A stretch of DNA of 64,000 nt from contig NZ_JBBOPI010000001.1 in NCBI RefSeq assembly GCF_038003525.1, positions 2,719,001-2,783,000 of the forward strand, written 5' to 3'. The translations under genes and the position numbers were made by a program. The DNA is from Solibacillus sp. FSL H8-0538 (lineage in GTDB: Bacteria; Bacillota; Bacilli; Bacillales_A; Planococcaceae). Under the pieces are notes generated by a model. It saw only the letters and a list, made by a program, of their open reading frames with translations. It had not been told where the DNA came from and made no database searches. Position 1 is the first letter of the stretch. Every line of letters starts with the position of its first letter. Below, one piece after another: positions 34,937 to 45,624 of the stretch.

Positions 34937-37900
34937 TTATATACTCAACATGCGCTGTTTTCCGTTCCATTTATACGGAATTACGGTAACAAAATCTGCA
35001 TTTTTCGGACGTACAATTTCTGCAATCGATAAACTTGGCACCGTATCATAATCTCCCCACAATGCTTGTGAGTTCATAATATAATTAAAGCCGAGCTGCT
35101 CCACTACCTCAAACATATCTCGAATGTTTTGTTCATCTACCCCTGCAAATGCTTCATCTAATGAAATAATATACGGTGCCATATCATGCGCCTCTTTGTA
35201 GCGAGAATAAGCGGCCGTAAAGAGCGGAATATACATCGCCATCGCTTTTTCACCGCCACTAAAACGGAAAAACGCATTATTTGTGAGTTCCCGTTTTTTC
35301 TCATTTACTCGACTAAATGACAGTATGAAAGTAAACCATTTCCGGTAGTCCAATACTTCTTTTAATACTTGATGGAGTGAGACACCTTCATTTCGCAATG
35401 AAATAAGCTCCTTCGCCCGCTCAATACGCGAACGGAAATGCTTCGTTATTTTATTTAAATCCTCTTCATTTAAAAATTTACTATTGCGCTGTAGCAATTG
35501 AATCAGCTCTCTAGTATCAAGTTCATCCTCAGTCTCAGCAGTTAACGGTTTCCAACTAATTGAAAAAAGTAGACCTGAAGAATTATCACGACTTGCCATA
35601 ATTTGATCCATTTCCTTTACCCATTGCCCCGCACGTTCAATCCGACGACGTAATATTGTACCGACTGAGTTTACAATAATATCTTCATAGAGCTCTCGGT
35701 CCTGCTCATCCAGTAAATGCCTACTTTTTATCAATTCTTCATTTAGTACTTTATGAAGATAATACGGACTCACTCGCTGACCACGGTACTCCATTTGGAT
35801 AATGCGGCGACCTCGCTTCTGATCAAACTCATTCACAAAAAGCTTAAATGTATCATCTGCTACTTCTACTAATTCTGGTAGCTTGTCTACATCTTCTGTG
35901 AAATCCATCATTCGGTATTCTGTTAAATATGCCTGCTCAGTTAAAAAGCTTTTTGATAATTGCTCGAGTAGCTTAGATCGCTCATATTTTTGTAAAATAG
36001 GTTTGAACTGCGCCGAAATTGCTACCGCATCATTTTGTTCTAATGGAATAAAACCTAGTTCTAGCTCAAAAGCAAGTGCCTGTTGCCATTGTGAGCTTAG
36101 CTGTTGCCAAAACATTACTTCTTTTTTAGTTTGCTCTATATTCTGCTCATTCGTTCTTAAATTTTGCTGTGCTTGTGGAAGTTCGTTATGAACATTATAA
36201 ATTAGGTTATTTAGTTCCTTTAATTGTGTCTGAACTGTTTCAATGCGTTGGCGGATTTGTTCAATGCCCTCTAATTGTAATTGTTGCTCAATCGACTTTA
36301 TTTTCGCTTTACTTTCACTAATGGCTTGTTCACAATCAATGCATTCATTATGGTATTCTTCAATATTTTCATCGATTTCATCTAGCCTTAGTTGAACATC
36401 TTTTATGCGTTGATTTACATTACGAATTTCCACATGCCACACTATAAACTGACTCAGTCCACTACGATAAGCATCCATCGCTTGAATCGCTTGCTCTAAC
36501 ACTTCCTTTGTTAAAGCTTTATTTAATTGCCCACTGATTTCTCTTAATTGTTGGCGTAATTTCATTAATTCATTTCTTGTTTTCTTCCACGTCTCATCAA
36601 TTTTATCCTGCTCCTTCTTTTCACTCTCAAGTAGAAGCTGTTTACTTGAAATTTCGTCCTGGAGATCTTGTAAGTGCTTGTCACTCGGAAGCGTTTCTAG
36701 CCATGCTTGAACTTGAATGAGCTGTTCATGTAGCGACTCAATTTTTTGCTCCAGTAGCATGAGCTCATTCTTACACATAGTGATGCGTTGCTCGGTTTCC
36801 TGAATTTTCTCCTGTTGATAACGTTTTCTTGATGTTCTACCGATAAACTTTGATGGACCGTCATATGGCGCATGACCTACTAAGCAACCAATTGTGTAAT
36901 GGCCCTGCTCATCAATTGAAAACATCTCTCCTTCGTTACTAATCGGGATGCTTCGTAACACTTCGTCCACTACTACGCTTGAAATACCGCTATTTCCATC
37001 CATATCTGGCTGTAAAAAATCAGCAAGTGTATAGCCAAGTAACTGCGGCTGCGGACGAATCACTGCATCTTCTTGCAACTTGATCGCATCCAATGTGAGA
37101 AGGCTATCTAAAATCCCTACTTTAGCTAAAGCCGCCTCTAGACGTTCCTTTTGCTGCTCTGTCACATGCGCTTGAAATTCAACCACCGCATAGAACGGAA
37201 CCATTGGAATATTTTGTTGCGCTAGCTTTTCACGAAACGCTATTGTACCTAGTGCTCTTTCCGGCTCAATCATTTTTTCTGATTTCAAACTGATAAGATG
37301 TTCATGTAGCTCTTTCAACAGATGCTCTTTATCTGTTTTCACATGTTTTTCTAACTCAATCGACGCTAAAATGCTTCCCCGGTAGTGACTAATCACTTCA
37401 TCTAAAAGGGTACGTACCTTATCAAATCGATTTTCATCATACAAACCATGAATTGCACGGGCTATTTGTTGTCTCTGCTCGGCAGTAAAGGGCAGTAGGG
37501 GGTGCTGATCAATCCACTGAAAAATGTCCACTTCTAGCTTTTGCTGCTCTTCGTCAAACCAGCGTCTACACTGTTCAAGTTCTTTTTGTAGTATATCGAT
37601 TTACTGACGCTTTGCAGATGAATTATGCTCAAATTCTTTATATTCGTCGTGGTATAGTTGTTCTTTTTCAACTAACTTTTCTACTTGGCGCAGGTAATCT
37701 AAATGCCCCTTCGCTTCCTTCTCCCATAGTGTGAAGTCAAATGGTGTAGCTCTTGGTTTTTGCGAATCCTCTTTGTTAATCGCATGCTGAATGAAAGCCG
37801 ATTCTTCCGCGTCATCACCCATTATATCGAGCTGTTCCTGCTGTTTTTTCTGAAACGTATATAGATCATCCTGTAGCTCTCTGTCTTCATCTACCGCATG

Positions 37901-39010
37901 ACGATGCTTTTTCTTTTGCTCTTCTACTTTGTCTGAGTAATTTTGTAGCTGTTGTTCTTTCTTTAATAATTCTTCCGTCTGTGTTGTTAAATCCTTCTGC
38001 AATCGCCAAACTTCATGGTTCTGCAAGGATTGCTCTTCTTCCTCCGCAACCCCTTTTTCGATATAGTATTGCTTCTGGTCTAATTTAAGTTGCTCAATTA
38101 GTTGCTGCAACTGATGCGCCTCTGTTATTAAGCGTTCGTTCTCATTCGTAACATTCTCTAGCTTTGCTTGAGCCTGCGCTACTTTTTCTGCACGCTCGGC
38201 TAGCATATAGTGGTTGTACGGGTCATACTGCTTCATCAGCTTTTCATTGGCTGTAAATTCGCGTTCAAGCTGATCTAATTGCTGTTGTGTTTGATCCATA
38301 CTTTCGATTGTTTCCGATAAATGACGTAGCTCCTCATCTGAAAGTGGAGGCAATGCCGATTCTAAAATTTCATAAATGACGGTCGGCTTAAAGTCCTTTG
38401 AGAGCTTCGGGCTGCGTAGCTGAATTAGTAGCTTGATTAAATCTTCATAGGCTTCTGTGGACTCAAAGCCAAATACATATTTATTTACTAATTCTAAATA
38501 TTCTCGTTGTGAATGAACAACATGACCTCCTGTTGCAATTCGATTCTCGAGTTCCTTTGCAGATAATGGTACCGGCTCATCACCTGTTTTATGCGCAAGC
38601 TCAAAATCCATATGAATTCGACGGTTATCCGTAATAACGAAATACCAGGACTTTAACCCTTTATTGCGTCTTGCCTGCATGCCAATACCAGTTGTAATGT
38701 ATTGTTCTGCCCCTTGCTTTTTATATTCAATAAAAAGATAGCCTGTCCGTTCTTCCCGATCGACAATTTCCTTTTCTCCTAATAAGTAATCTTCCATTCT
38801 TCTCGCCTTGGAGCCAAAAGGATCGAGTCGGTCCGGAGATTTTCGACCATCTAAAAGTACAGGAATAAAGCTTTGCATGGTAACTGATTTCCCTGACCCA
38901 TTCGTTCCACGTAACAATAGCTTGCCATCTTCAAAATGAAAAATTTCCTCGTCGTAATACCAAAAATTAAGTAATCCTGCCCGATTCATCACCCATTTAT
39001 TTGGATTCAT
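34937..39010 (-). pseudogene. jetC: JetC: SMC-like ATPase of Wadjet type II with an in-frame stop
   Basis: Motor subunit of the TIGR02680 family, which extrudes DNA loops to find small circular plasmids. A start ATG at 39010 follows AAGGAGG and overlaps the end of jetB. The first 469 residues carry the P-loop LRGTNGSGKSVTM; a TAA at 37601-37603 stops translation. The same frame then reads on, without any shift, through IDILQKELEQCRRWFDEEQQ and a further ~860 residues with long coiled coils, the signature FSGGEKAMAMY and Walker B YIISLDEAFAGVD. Full length would be about 1,357 residues, as usual for the family. A GTG at 37531 could restart translation but without the P-loop. One C-to-T change (CAA to TAA) is enough to explain the stop. 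Confidence 0.9.
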
Positions 39011-40160
39011 CAAGTGTACCTCCTTCATAATCATTTGGATAACTGCCCGCCAGTACGCCTAATAGGGGCTTAATTTTTATAAAAGTATCATCGCATTCTG
39101 CCATTATCCATTCTTCTAATGCGCCGACTAGCTCAATACGAATTGCATTTGTTGATTTATCACGAAAATATTTCGACCACCCTAGACCGAACTGTTGTTT
39201 TAAATCATCCACAATCTGATTGAACTGGCTTTCTGTTAAAATGATTTCCCCATTTTCTCGTATTTGATAACGCTCGCTATGCGTATGGATATAGTGTGAA
39301 AGCTGTAATATTAGATCGGATACAGCCTTTGTATTTGGAAATTGTTGATGATGCTGCTTCGTATCCGTATGAGATAACAATGCAACATTTTTGAAGACAT
39401 GTAACTTATATTCACTATGCTTTTCAATATCATCACTTAAACGATTACGGAAATTTCGAATATATAAAAAATCCGGATCGTTCTGACTTACCCGGTGCAT
39501 ACCTGGAGACATAAACAACCGACGATAAACACGTTTTCGGCGTTCATCATCTGTAGTAAACTTCAAATCCTCTTGTAGCAGCTGCTCCCAATGTGTGTAG
39601 CTCGTAAAATCATCTGGATATGTACGCATAAAATAACGGCTATAAATCGTCGCCTCGTATAAAACTTCTTCCTGGTCGTTATGATCAAACCGATTCAAAT
39701 CCCCATCAATCGTACGAATTAGACTGAAATCTAGTAACGTCTTCATTACACGGATAAGTGTTTTTCTATGACTAAACAGCGTCCAATCAATTTCCAACTC
39801 TTCCGGACAATCTAAACGAATTTCCTCACATGCCTCAGATAATAAAAACTGTTCGTCCACTGACTTACTCTCTAAAAATCCGAGTGCACAGCAAAAAACA
39901 GTATAGTCCATCGTTTCTGAGAACTGCTTAATGCCCATCCAACTTTCAGCCATAACTGGAATCTTCTCTAACTTTATAAAATGCTGATGGACAATTAATC
40001 GCATTCCGAATTTTTCATCTATATAACGACGTAGCACTTTCTCACGCTCACGCACAATTCTATATATGTCAGGTTGTTCTTCACGTAAAATCCAATAATA
40101 TTGCAATAAATAATCTAGTCCTTGTACAGCCTTTTCATCGAATAATAGTTCTTCAGCCAT
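38997..40160 (-). CDS. jetB: JetB: Wadjet type II subunit (TIGR02678/DUF2398)
   Basis: Kleisin-associated KITE-like subunit of the Wadjet SMC complex, by family and operon position. The 387-residue protein opens MAEELLFDEKAVQGLDYLLQ and contains CEEIRLDCPEELEIDWTLFS region typical of DUF2398; the reading frame appears intact. It starts nine bases after jetA and overlaps jetC by 14 bases, so the operon is tightly coupled. No catalytic motif is expected. Function alone cannot be active if JetC is truncated. Confidence 0.85.
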   Translation of the reverse strand: MAEELLFDEKAVQGLDYLLQYYWILREEQPDIYRIVREREKVLRRYIDEKFGMRLIVHQHFIKLEKIPVMAESWMGIKQFSETMDYTVFCCALGFLESKSVDEQFLLSEACEEIRLDCPEELEIDWTLFSHRKTLIRVMKTLLDFSLIRTIDGDLNRFDHNDQEEVLYEATIYSRYFMRTYPDDFTSYTHWEQLLQEDLKFTTDDERRKRVYRRLFMSPGMHRVSQNDPDFLYIRNFRNRLSDDIEKHSEYKLHVFKNVALLSHTDTKQHHQQFPNTKAVSDLILQLSHYIHTHSERYQIRENGEIILTESQFNQIVDDLKQQFGLGWSKYFRDKSTNAIRIELVGALEEWIMAECDDTFIKIKPLLGVLAGSYPNDYEGGTLDESK

Positions 40161-40169
40161 TCGCTCACC

Positions 40170-41642
40170 TCACGCTTCAAACTCAAAAAGCACATCAGGC
40201 ATTTGTAACGTCCCATCTAGGGCATGTAATGTAATCCACTCTTCTAGAACCGTTACCTTTACCGTCATGCCGTAATCTGTTTTTACTTTATTTGTTTTAC
40301 TAGCCCTTGCTTTGGCAATCCAGCTTAGTAGCAATTTCCGTATATACGGTTCTACTTCATTTAATGTAGAAAGCTGAATTTGATCCTCCTTAATATATCG
40401 CAACAACAATGCACGTTCCTTATCGCGCTCTGCCAAATAAGCCTCCTGCTGCTGTCGCTTTTGTTCAGTATTTAGACGCATCGCACTTGCCTTCGTCTTT
40501 TCTCGGTAACGATTTGTCCTTGGTTTAATTTCTACATAAACGGGCTGTTCTTCCCATGTATCAACATAGAAATTGTCCGTCGTATAAGTATCCACTTGTA
40601 AATGTTGTACAGACATAGCTCCAAATACAATAGATGAAAGCTCGTGTGCTTGTTGAAGTGTTTCACAACGGCTAAACCATTTCGATAAATGCAAATAATC
40701 ATTTTTACGACTTTTAAAATGAAGCTGGCGTTCGCCAATACGCTGTACATAACGTGTTATACGACGAATCATTTCATTCGTTTGCCATTGCAATACGTCA
40801 AACTCACTTTTTTGTGCAGTCGTACCGATAAACCAGCGTTGAATAGTTTTCCAGTATTCTTCGTATTCAGTACGCCATTCTTCTTCAGTAGCAACAAGCT
40901 CTTCTAAGCGTGGTGCACTTTTCCTATGTGTAATAAGCTTAGCGAACAGAGGCTGTAACTTTGCTAACGACAATGTTTGCAGGACATCAATAATCTGCAA
41001 AGAAGTCTTTTGAAGTGACACGATAAAATCACGTAAATAATTTGTGAATTGATTTTTATATACGAGAAAGGCTTCCGTTTGCATTCGCTGATCTGTTTTT
41101 TCACTATTTATGTACGCAATATAATCGGCTGTACTCGTACGAATCAACTTAAAATATTGCAGGACATCCTCCCAAATACGTGTTGCTTCTTCAGGTGAAA
41201 CCTCCTCACCCATCTGCACAAGCTTTAATAAGGCTGTGAACAAGCGATCAAATTGCGTTTTTTCAAGAGAGCCCTGAAACGTATCATCTACTTTACGCTC
41301 TAACTCTACTAACATCCGTTCAATTTCAATCGTATATGGCGTTGGCTGATAGCGGAATCGCTTCTTTTTATATTCCTCAATTGTTTTTGCATTCGTCATA
41401 TCCTGTCTTGCCGATAAATTATTCCACTTTACGAGTTGCGCTAGTTGCTGATGTAGCTGTTCCTCCTCATAAAGGGTAAACGAGGGCATTGAGCGCAGAT
41501 AAGAGAGGATTTCCTCTGGTGTTATAAAATCACGCATCCGTTCATGCTGACTGTAACAATAGCGTAAAATTGTTCGATATTGAGGGGCAGATTCTGCAGT
41601 TAAATAGCTTGCCTCTATAATCTTTCTCATCGGATGCTCCAT
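40170..41642 (-). CDS. jetA: JetA: Wadjet type II kleisin-like subunit (TIGR02677/DUF2397)
   Basis: First gene of the operon, encoding the kleisin-type subunit that bridges the SMC heads. The 490-residue, lysine/glutamate-rich protein opens with ASYLTAESAPQYRTILRYCY, the family's N-terminal helical block, and has an SEKTDQRMQTEAFLVYKNQF helix region and a C-terminal basic stretch. Start ATG follows TGGAGGG. The frame is intact. It lies 100 bases after ccpA's end, with ccpA's terminator between, so the jet operon has its own, unidentified promoter. Confidence 0.87.
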   Translation of the reverse strand: MEHPMRKIIEASYLTAESAPQYRTILRYCYSQHERMRDFITPEEILSYLRSMPSFTLYEEEQLHQQLAQLVKWNNLSARQDMTNAKTIEEYKKKRFRYQPTPYTIEIERMLVELERKVDDTFQGSLEKTQFDRLFTALLKLVQMGEEVSPEEATRIWEDVLQYFKLIRTSTADYIAYINSEKTDQRMQTEAFLVYKNQFTNYLRDFIVSLQKTSLQIIDVLQTLSLAKLQPLFAKLITHRKSAPRLEELVATEEEWRTEYEEYWKTIQRWFIGTTAQKSEFDVLQWQTNEMIRRITRYVQRIGERQLHFKSRKNDYLHLSKWFSRCETLQQAHELSSIVFGAMSVQHLQVDTYTTDNFYVDTWEEQPVYVEIKPRTNRYREKTKASAMRLNTEQKRQQQEAYLAERDKERALLLRYIKEDQIQLSTLNEVEPYIRKLLLSWIAKARASKTNKVKTDYGMTVKVTVLEEWITLHALDGTLQMPDVLFEFEA

Positions 41643-41692
41643 GGAATCCCTCCAAAGTTAAATGTTCTTTCGAAATGTTTAATATGTTCAAA

Positions 41693-41738
41693 ATAAAAGG
41701 CTATCTAAAAGTACAATACATACTTTACAGATAACCTA
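41693..41738 (-). terminator. Terminator of ccpA
   Basis: AGGTTATCTGTAAAG pairs with CTTTTAGATAGCCT around a loop and, on the minus strand, is followed by TTTTATTTTG. It separates ccpA from the jet operon. Confidence 0.75.
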
Positions 41739-41742
41739 CATA

Positions 41743-42741
41743 TTATTCCGTCGAATCACGCACTTCAATACGGTGAGGCAATATCACCGTCTGCTCGTCG
41801 ACTTCTTCTTTATTCATATATTTCGTTAATAATCGCATTGCTACAGCACCGATATCATATAAGGGAAGGACAATACTTGTTAGTTGCGGGCGCACCATGC
41901 GTGCCAGCTTCGAGTTTTCAAAGCTGATGACTTCCACATCCCCTGGAACTGTTTTTCCGCTATCCTGTATCCCGTGAATTAAACCAATTGCGAGTTCATC
42001 ATTACCTGCGAAAATAGCAGTTGGTGGGTATTCTAATGTACTTAGCGTTTCCCATGCCGCAAGACCGCTGTCATATGAGCTGTTATCGGCAACGATTAAT
42101 GCTTCATCAATAGCGATACCTGCATTTTCTAACGCCTTTTTGTATGCCTGTAATTTGTATTCACCGTTTACAGTATATTGTAATGGCCCAGAAACAAAGG
42201 CAATTCGCTCATGACCATTAGTTAGTAAAAGCTGAATCCCCTCGTACGCTGCTTGCTGATAATCAATATTGACAGTTGCAATTATTTCAGATGCAGCAAT
42301 AGATCCCGCTAGCACAATTGGTACCGGTGAATGTTCAATAGCCTGCTGAATACGTGGAGTAACTTCATCACTCATCATCACAATGCCATCTACTTGCTTG
42401 CCAAGCATCGTATCTAAAAGGGTTAATTCTTTTTCTTCATTTTGGTCAGAGTTCGCTAAAATGATATTATAGCGGTACATTGTCGCAATATCTTCAATAC
42501 CGCGCGCAAGCTCCGCATATAAATTATTTGAAATATCTGGGATGATAACCCCTACTGACGTTGTTTTCTTACTCGCTAAACCACGCGCTACTGCATTTGG
42601 TCTATACTCTAATCGTTCAATTACTTCAAGCACTTTTTTGCGTGTTGCTGGCTTCACATTTTGGTTGCCGTTTACAACTCGTGATACAGTCGCCATCGAA
42701 ACATTTGCTTCACGTGCAACATCATAAATCGTGACAGTCAA
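41743..42741 (-). CDS. ccpA: Catabolite control protein A
   Basis: LacI/GalR-type master regulator of carbon catabolite repression; binds cre sites together with HPr-Ser46-P. The 332-residue protein opens [20 protein letters not shown], has the hinge helix [14 protein letters not shown] and HPr/effector-binding region [15 protein letters not shown], and ends [12 protein letters not shown], all matching B. subtilis CcpA. The start codon is TTG after AAGGAGGGAG. It follows aroA in the Bacillus chromosome, as here at a distance. It is expected to repress acsA and acu genes, which lie about 10 kb away. Confidence 0.96.
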   Translation of the reverse strand: MTVTIYDVAREANVSMATVSRVVNGNQNVKPATRKKVLEVIERLEYRPNAVARGLASKKTTSVGVIIPDISNNLYAELARGIEDIATMYRYNIILANSDQNEEKELTLLDTMLGKQVDGIVMMSDEVTPRIQQAIEHSPVPIVLAGSIAASEIIATVNIDYQQAAYEGIQLLLTNGHERIAFVSGPLQYTVNGEYKLQAYKKALENAGIAIDEALIVADNSSYDSGLAAWETLSTLEYPPTAIFAGNDELAIGLIHGIQDSGKTVPGDVEVISFENSKLARMVRPQLTSIVLPLYDIGAVAMRLLTKYMNKEEVDEQTVILPHRIEVRDSTE

Positions 42742-42778
42742 AGGAATCTCCCTCCTTTACATCCATTCTTATTCCCAT

Positions 42779-42806
42779 CATATAATACTTTCATTTCTAT
42801 TTTCAA
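42779..42806 (-). promoter_or_regulatory. Candidate ccpA promoter
   Basis: On the minus strand TTGAAA and TATATG are spaced 16 bp, about 40 bp before the TTG start codon of ccpA. Confidence 0.5.
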
Positions 42807-42968
42807 TAATAATCAGAAGGAATAATTGAATATCGACTAAATATGTCGGATTTATTAATATCATGCGTCATCTCAGCGACTTATAGTTCATGATTACTCC
42901 TATTAAAAAAACAATTCCATTGCAACTCAATCCTTTCGTGCCTTTGATGTTGTGCACGTAGATTAAAA

Positions 42969-43403
42969 CTATAATTTCTTATTTTTCATATTTGCAATAA
43001 GCTTTTTCTGCAAGTTTATATACTGTTTAAGTTCCTCATCATCAAATACTTCAAATAGCTCTATATACAATTTCTCACCAATTTTTTGGGCCTCTTTTAA
43101 GGCTTCAATACCTTTTGGCGTAATTTGTAAGTGAATTGTACGGCGATCATTGTCATCATAAAGACGTTCAGCAAGCCCTAAATCAACTAACTTAGTGGCG
43201 ATATTCGTCATTGCACCTTTTGTATATCCAATTACTTCTGCTAAATCCACTTGCTTGCGTGGACCTTTCGCCCGTAATTCACCTAATACTAAAATTGGCG
43301 AGATACTAACCGGATATGGAAATTCTCTTGTAAAGCGGACAATATTTTCATTCCTCACTTGTTCAATCATATGAATCAATTGAAAAATACTCTTTTTTTC
43401 CAT
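42969..43403 (-). CDS. MarR-family transcriptional regulator
   Basis: Dimeric winged-helix repressor of 144 residues. The recognition-helix region is RKQVDLAEVIGYTKGAMTNIATKLVDLGLAERL, and the wing contains the family's DDNDRRTIHLQITPKG. It is a classic MarR architecture flanked by helices. It lies immediately downstream of a broken short-chain dehydrogenase gene on the same strand, which it probably regulated or shared a transcript with. The ligand is unknown. Confidence 0.85.
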   Translation of the reverse strand: MEKKSIFQLIHMIEQVRNENIVRFTREFPYPVSISPILVLGELRAKGPRKQVDLAEVIGYTKGAMTNIATKLVDLGLAERLYDDNDRRTIHLQITPKGIEALKEAQKIGEKLYIELFEVFDDEELKQYINLQKKLIANMKNKKL

Positions 43404-43510
43404 TATAAATCGATCCTTTTTAGGACATTATCGTAATTGAGAGCTACCCTGTCAACCATGATTGTTTGTCCTGTAATGTATTGTGAATCTTCGCTAGCTA
43501 AAAACACTGC

Positions 43511-43522
43511 TGCTACGTATGA
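43511..43522. repeat. Target-site duplication, left copy, of the MITE
   Basis: TGCTACGTATGA, repeated identically at 43777-43788. Confidence 0.8.
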
Positions 43523-43776
43523 GCGCACTGAAAAAGTTAATCTCTACTGAAAATTCTAATAAGTATGTGCTTAATAGCGATAGGTCATTGGTGCTCTGGC
43601 ACTCGCTTTCCGCGGGCGGTGGCGAGCCTCCTCGTCGCTACGCTCCTGCGGGGTCTCACCTGTACCGCTTTTCCCGCAGGAGTCTAGCGCCGCCGCACCA
43701 ATGCTTTCTGAATAAAATAAAACAGAAGCATAAAAATACTATGAAAAAATACTGCTTCGGGGTTTTTCAGTGCCCT
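43523..43776. mobile_element. IS1182-like MITE (non-autonomous) in the SDR pseudogene
   Basis: A 254-bp element flanked by 12-bp direct repeats TGCTACGTATGA. Its ends, GCGCACTGAAAAAG on the left and the complement of AGGGCACTGAAAAACC on the right, match the inverted repeats of the IS1182 element at 32045-33916. It encodes no transposase and carries a GC-rich palindrome, so it could be moved by the intact IS1182 transposase in trans. Confidence 0.82.
43586..43703. repeat. GC-rich palindromic repeat inside the MITE
   Basis: Begins CATTGGTGC and ends with its inverse CACCAATG; the arms include CTTTCCGCGGG and CCCGCAGGAGTC. It is similar in plan and wording to the repeat in the IS leader at 33707-33831. 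Confidence 0.7.
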
Positions 43777-43788
43777 TGCTACGTATGA
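43777..43788. repeat. Target-site duplication, right copy, of the MITE
   Basis: TGCTACGTATGA, identical to 43511-43522; the SDR reading resumes as VAAVFLAS across the join. Confidence 0.8.
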
Positions 43789-44313
43789 ATTTTTTGTTTC
43801 GGGATCATTTAAATCAACACCTGATGCAAAGTTAATAACCTTTCCTTTTGGCGTTTTAAGATGAAGGTATGCTGCTTGCATTAATTAGATTGTTGGATAA
43901 ATGCCTGTATCGACTAATAGATTCATGTCTTCCTTTGATATTTTTCAAATTTCGCTTGAAGTGTTGCATGTACATTATTTACTAGCACTTTAAATTTACC
44001 ACACTTTTCTATAACCATATCCACGATTTTGTATCAATTCGCATGATTTATTCAGTTTGCTAGGATAAACAATGATTTTGGCAAAATTGTTCATAATCCC
44101 GCTTAACGCTATATACCATTTTATTCATTTACACCAACGATCACAACGATAGCACCTACTTTAACCATCGACTTAGTGATAACGCTACCGAAACTGCTAA
44201 CACCGTCTGTAAGAATCACGACTTTATCTTGTCATTTCTTCAACTAAACATCCCCCCTTTTTTGTTGATCTACAGATAATTTAAAATCAAACCATTAAAC
44301 AATAAACTAAAAG

Positions 44314-44350
44314 AATTACCCCCAAATTGCTTTAAACAATTTGGGGGTAA
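44314..44350 (-). terminator. Terminator of aroA
   Basis: ACCCCCAAATTG pairs perfectly with CAATTTGGGGGT and is followed on the minus strand by AATTCTTTTAG. Confidence 0.85.
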
Positions 44351-44363
44351 TTTGTTCATCTTA

Positions 44364-45449
44364 TTAAACGCGTACTTCGTATTTCTTCATGAATTTTTGA
44401 AGTTCTTCGTAGTATGCATTGAAAGTTGGAATATCCATTTGTTGCTGTGAATCTGAAAGTGCTACAGATGGATCTGGATGCACCTCAGCCATTACACCAT
44501 CTGCACCAATCGCGATTGCTGCTTTTGAACATGGTAATAATAAATCACGACGACCAGTAGAGTGCGTTACATCAACAAATACTGGTAAATGTGTTTCTTG
44601 TTTAAGAATTGGCACAGCTGAAATATCTAATGTGTTACGCGTTGCTTTTTCATAAGTACGAATACCACGTTCGCAAAGAATAATGTTTGTATTCCCTTTA
44701 GACATAATATACTCTGCTGCATGAATGAATTCTTCAATTGTCGCAGCTAAACCACGTTTTAATAGAACTGGTTTGTTCGTTGCCCCTGCAGCTTTTAATA
44801 ATTCGAAGTTTTGCATATTACGTGCACCGATTTGGATTACGTCGATGTAATCTAGCGCTACATCTAGGTCCGCTGGTGTAACGATTTCAGTAATTGTTGC
44901 TAAGCCGTACTCTTGTGATACTTGTTTTAAAATTTTAAGACCTTCTAGGCCAAGACCTTGGAAGTCATAAGGTGAAGTACGTGGCTTGAAAGCTCCACCA
45001 CGGATCATTTTTAACCCTTTATCTTTGATTGTTTGTGCAACAGCTGCCACTTGCTCATATGACTCAACTGCACATGGCCCGAATACGAATGAAGGATCGC
45101 CAGCACCAATTAATTCGCCATTAATATTAATGACAGTATCTTCTGACTTTTCTTTACGTGAAACAAGTAATTCTTTTTTCTGTTCAGCCTCTAGCTGCTT
45201 TAATGCTGTTTTGAAAATTTGTTTAAAAATATAATCAACCGTCATTTGGTTTAATGGTCCGTTATTATTCGCTTTTAATAAATCAAGCATATGGCGCTCA
45301 CGTAGAGGATCGTAACGAAGCACTCCTTGTTTTTCTTTAATTTTACCAATTTCTTCTACAACTGTTGCACGTTCATTTACTAAACGTAAAATTTCTAAGT
45401 TTAGTCCATCAATCTGACTACGTAAGCTTTCTAAATCTTGTTGACTCAT
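44364..45449 (-). CDS. aroA: Bifunctional chorismate mutase / DAHP synthase
   Basis: Makes DAHP, the first step of the shikimate pathway, with an N-terminal AroQ chorismate mutase domain that senses chorismate/prephenate for feedback. Of 361 residues, about 1-90 form the mutase ([21 protein letters not shown]), and the rest the type I-beta DAHP synthase ([79 protein letters not shown]). The ATG at 45449 follows AGAGGGG; the longer frame adds 20 residues. In Bacillus this aroA(G) gene is followed by ccpA, and here a MarR/SDR insertion separates them. Confidence 0.95.
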   Translation of the reverse strand: MSQQDLESLRSQIDGLNLEILRLVNERATVVEEIGKIKEKQGVLRYDPLRERHMLDLLKANNNGPLNQMTVDYIFKQIFKTALKQLEAEQKKELLVSRKEKSEDTVININGELIGAGDPSFVFGPCAVESYEQVAAVAQTIKDKGLKMIRGGAFKPRTSPYDFQGLGLEGLKILKQVSQEYGLATITEIVTPADLDVALDYIDVIQIGARNMQNFELLKAAGATNKPVLLKRGLAATIEEFIHAAEYIMSKGNTNIILCERGIRTYEKATRNTLDISAVPILKQETHLPVFVDVTHSTGRRDLLLPCSKAAIAIGADGVMAEVHPDPSVALSDSQQQMDIPTFNAYYEELQKFMKKYEVRV

Positions 45450-45624
45450 GTTTCGTTTCCCCTCTTCCTTGTACCACGCTCTTTCAGTTAACTGTAATGT
45501 GTGATACATTTTAAAATAATAACTTCATTATAATCAACTACTTCAAGAATGTCACGTGTTTTTAATTTAGCGCTTCAACTCGCTAAAGTGATTTTTAATA
45601 TTATTAGAAAGGAAGCGTTTACAA

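Larger units (their letters stand above)
43417..44250 (-). pseudogene. Short-chain dehydrogenase (SDR) pseudogene
   Basis: On the minus strand pieces of an SDR can be read in different frames: the Rossmann start DKVVILTDGVSSFGSVITKS near 44205, LVNNVHATLQAKFEKY near 44000, MQAAYLHLKTPKGKVINFASG from 43881 (the strand and serine region before the YxxxK site), and the C-terminus VAAVFLASEDSQYITGQTIMVD near 43500-43440. Several frameshifts and stops separate them, the YxxxK motif is not seen, and a 254-bp MITE splits the 3' end. It is a dead gene that once lay upstream of marR. Confidence 0.8.

Noticed and set aside
43519-43788. 89-codon frame inside the MITE
   Set aside because: It spans both ends and the palindrome and has no coding signature.
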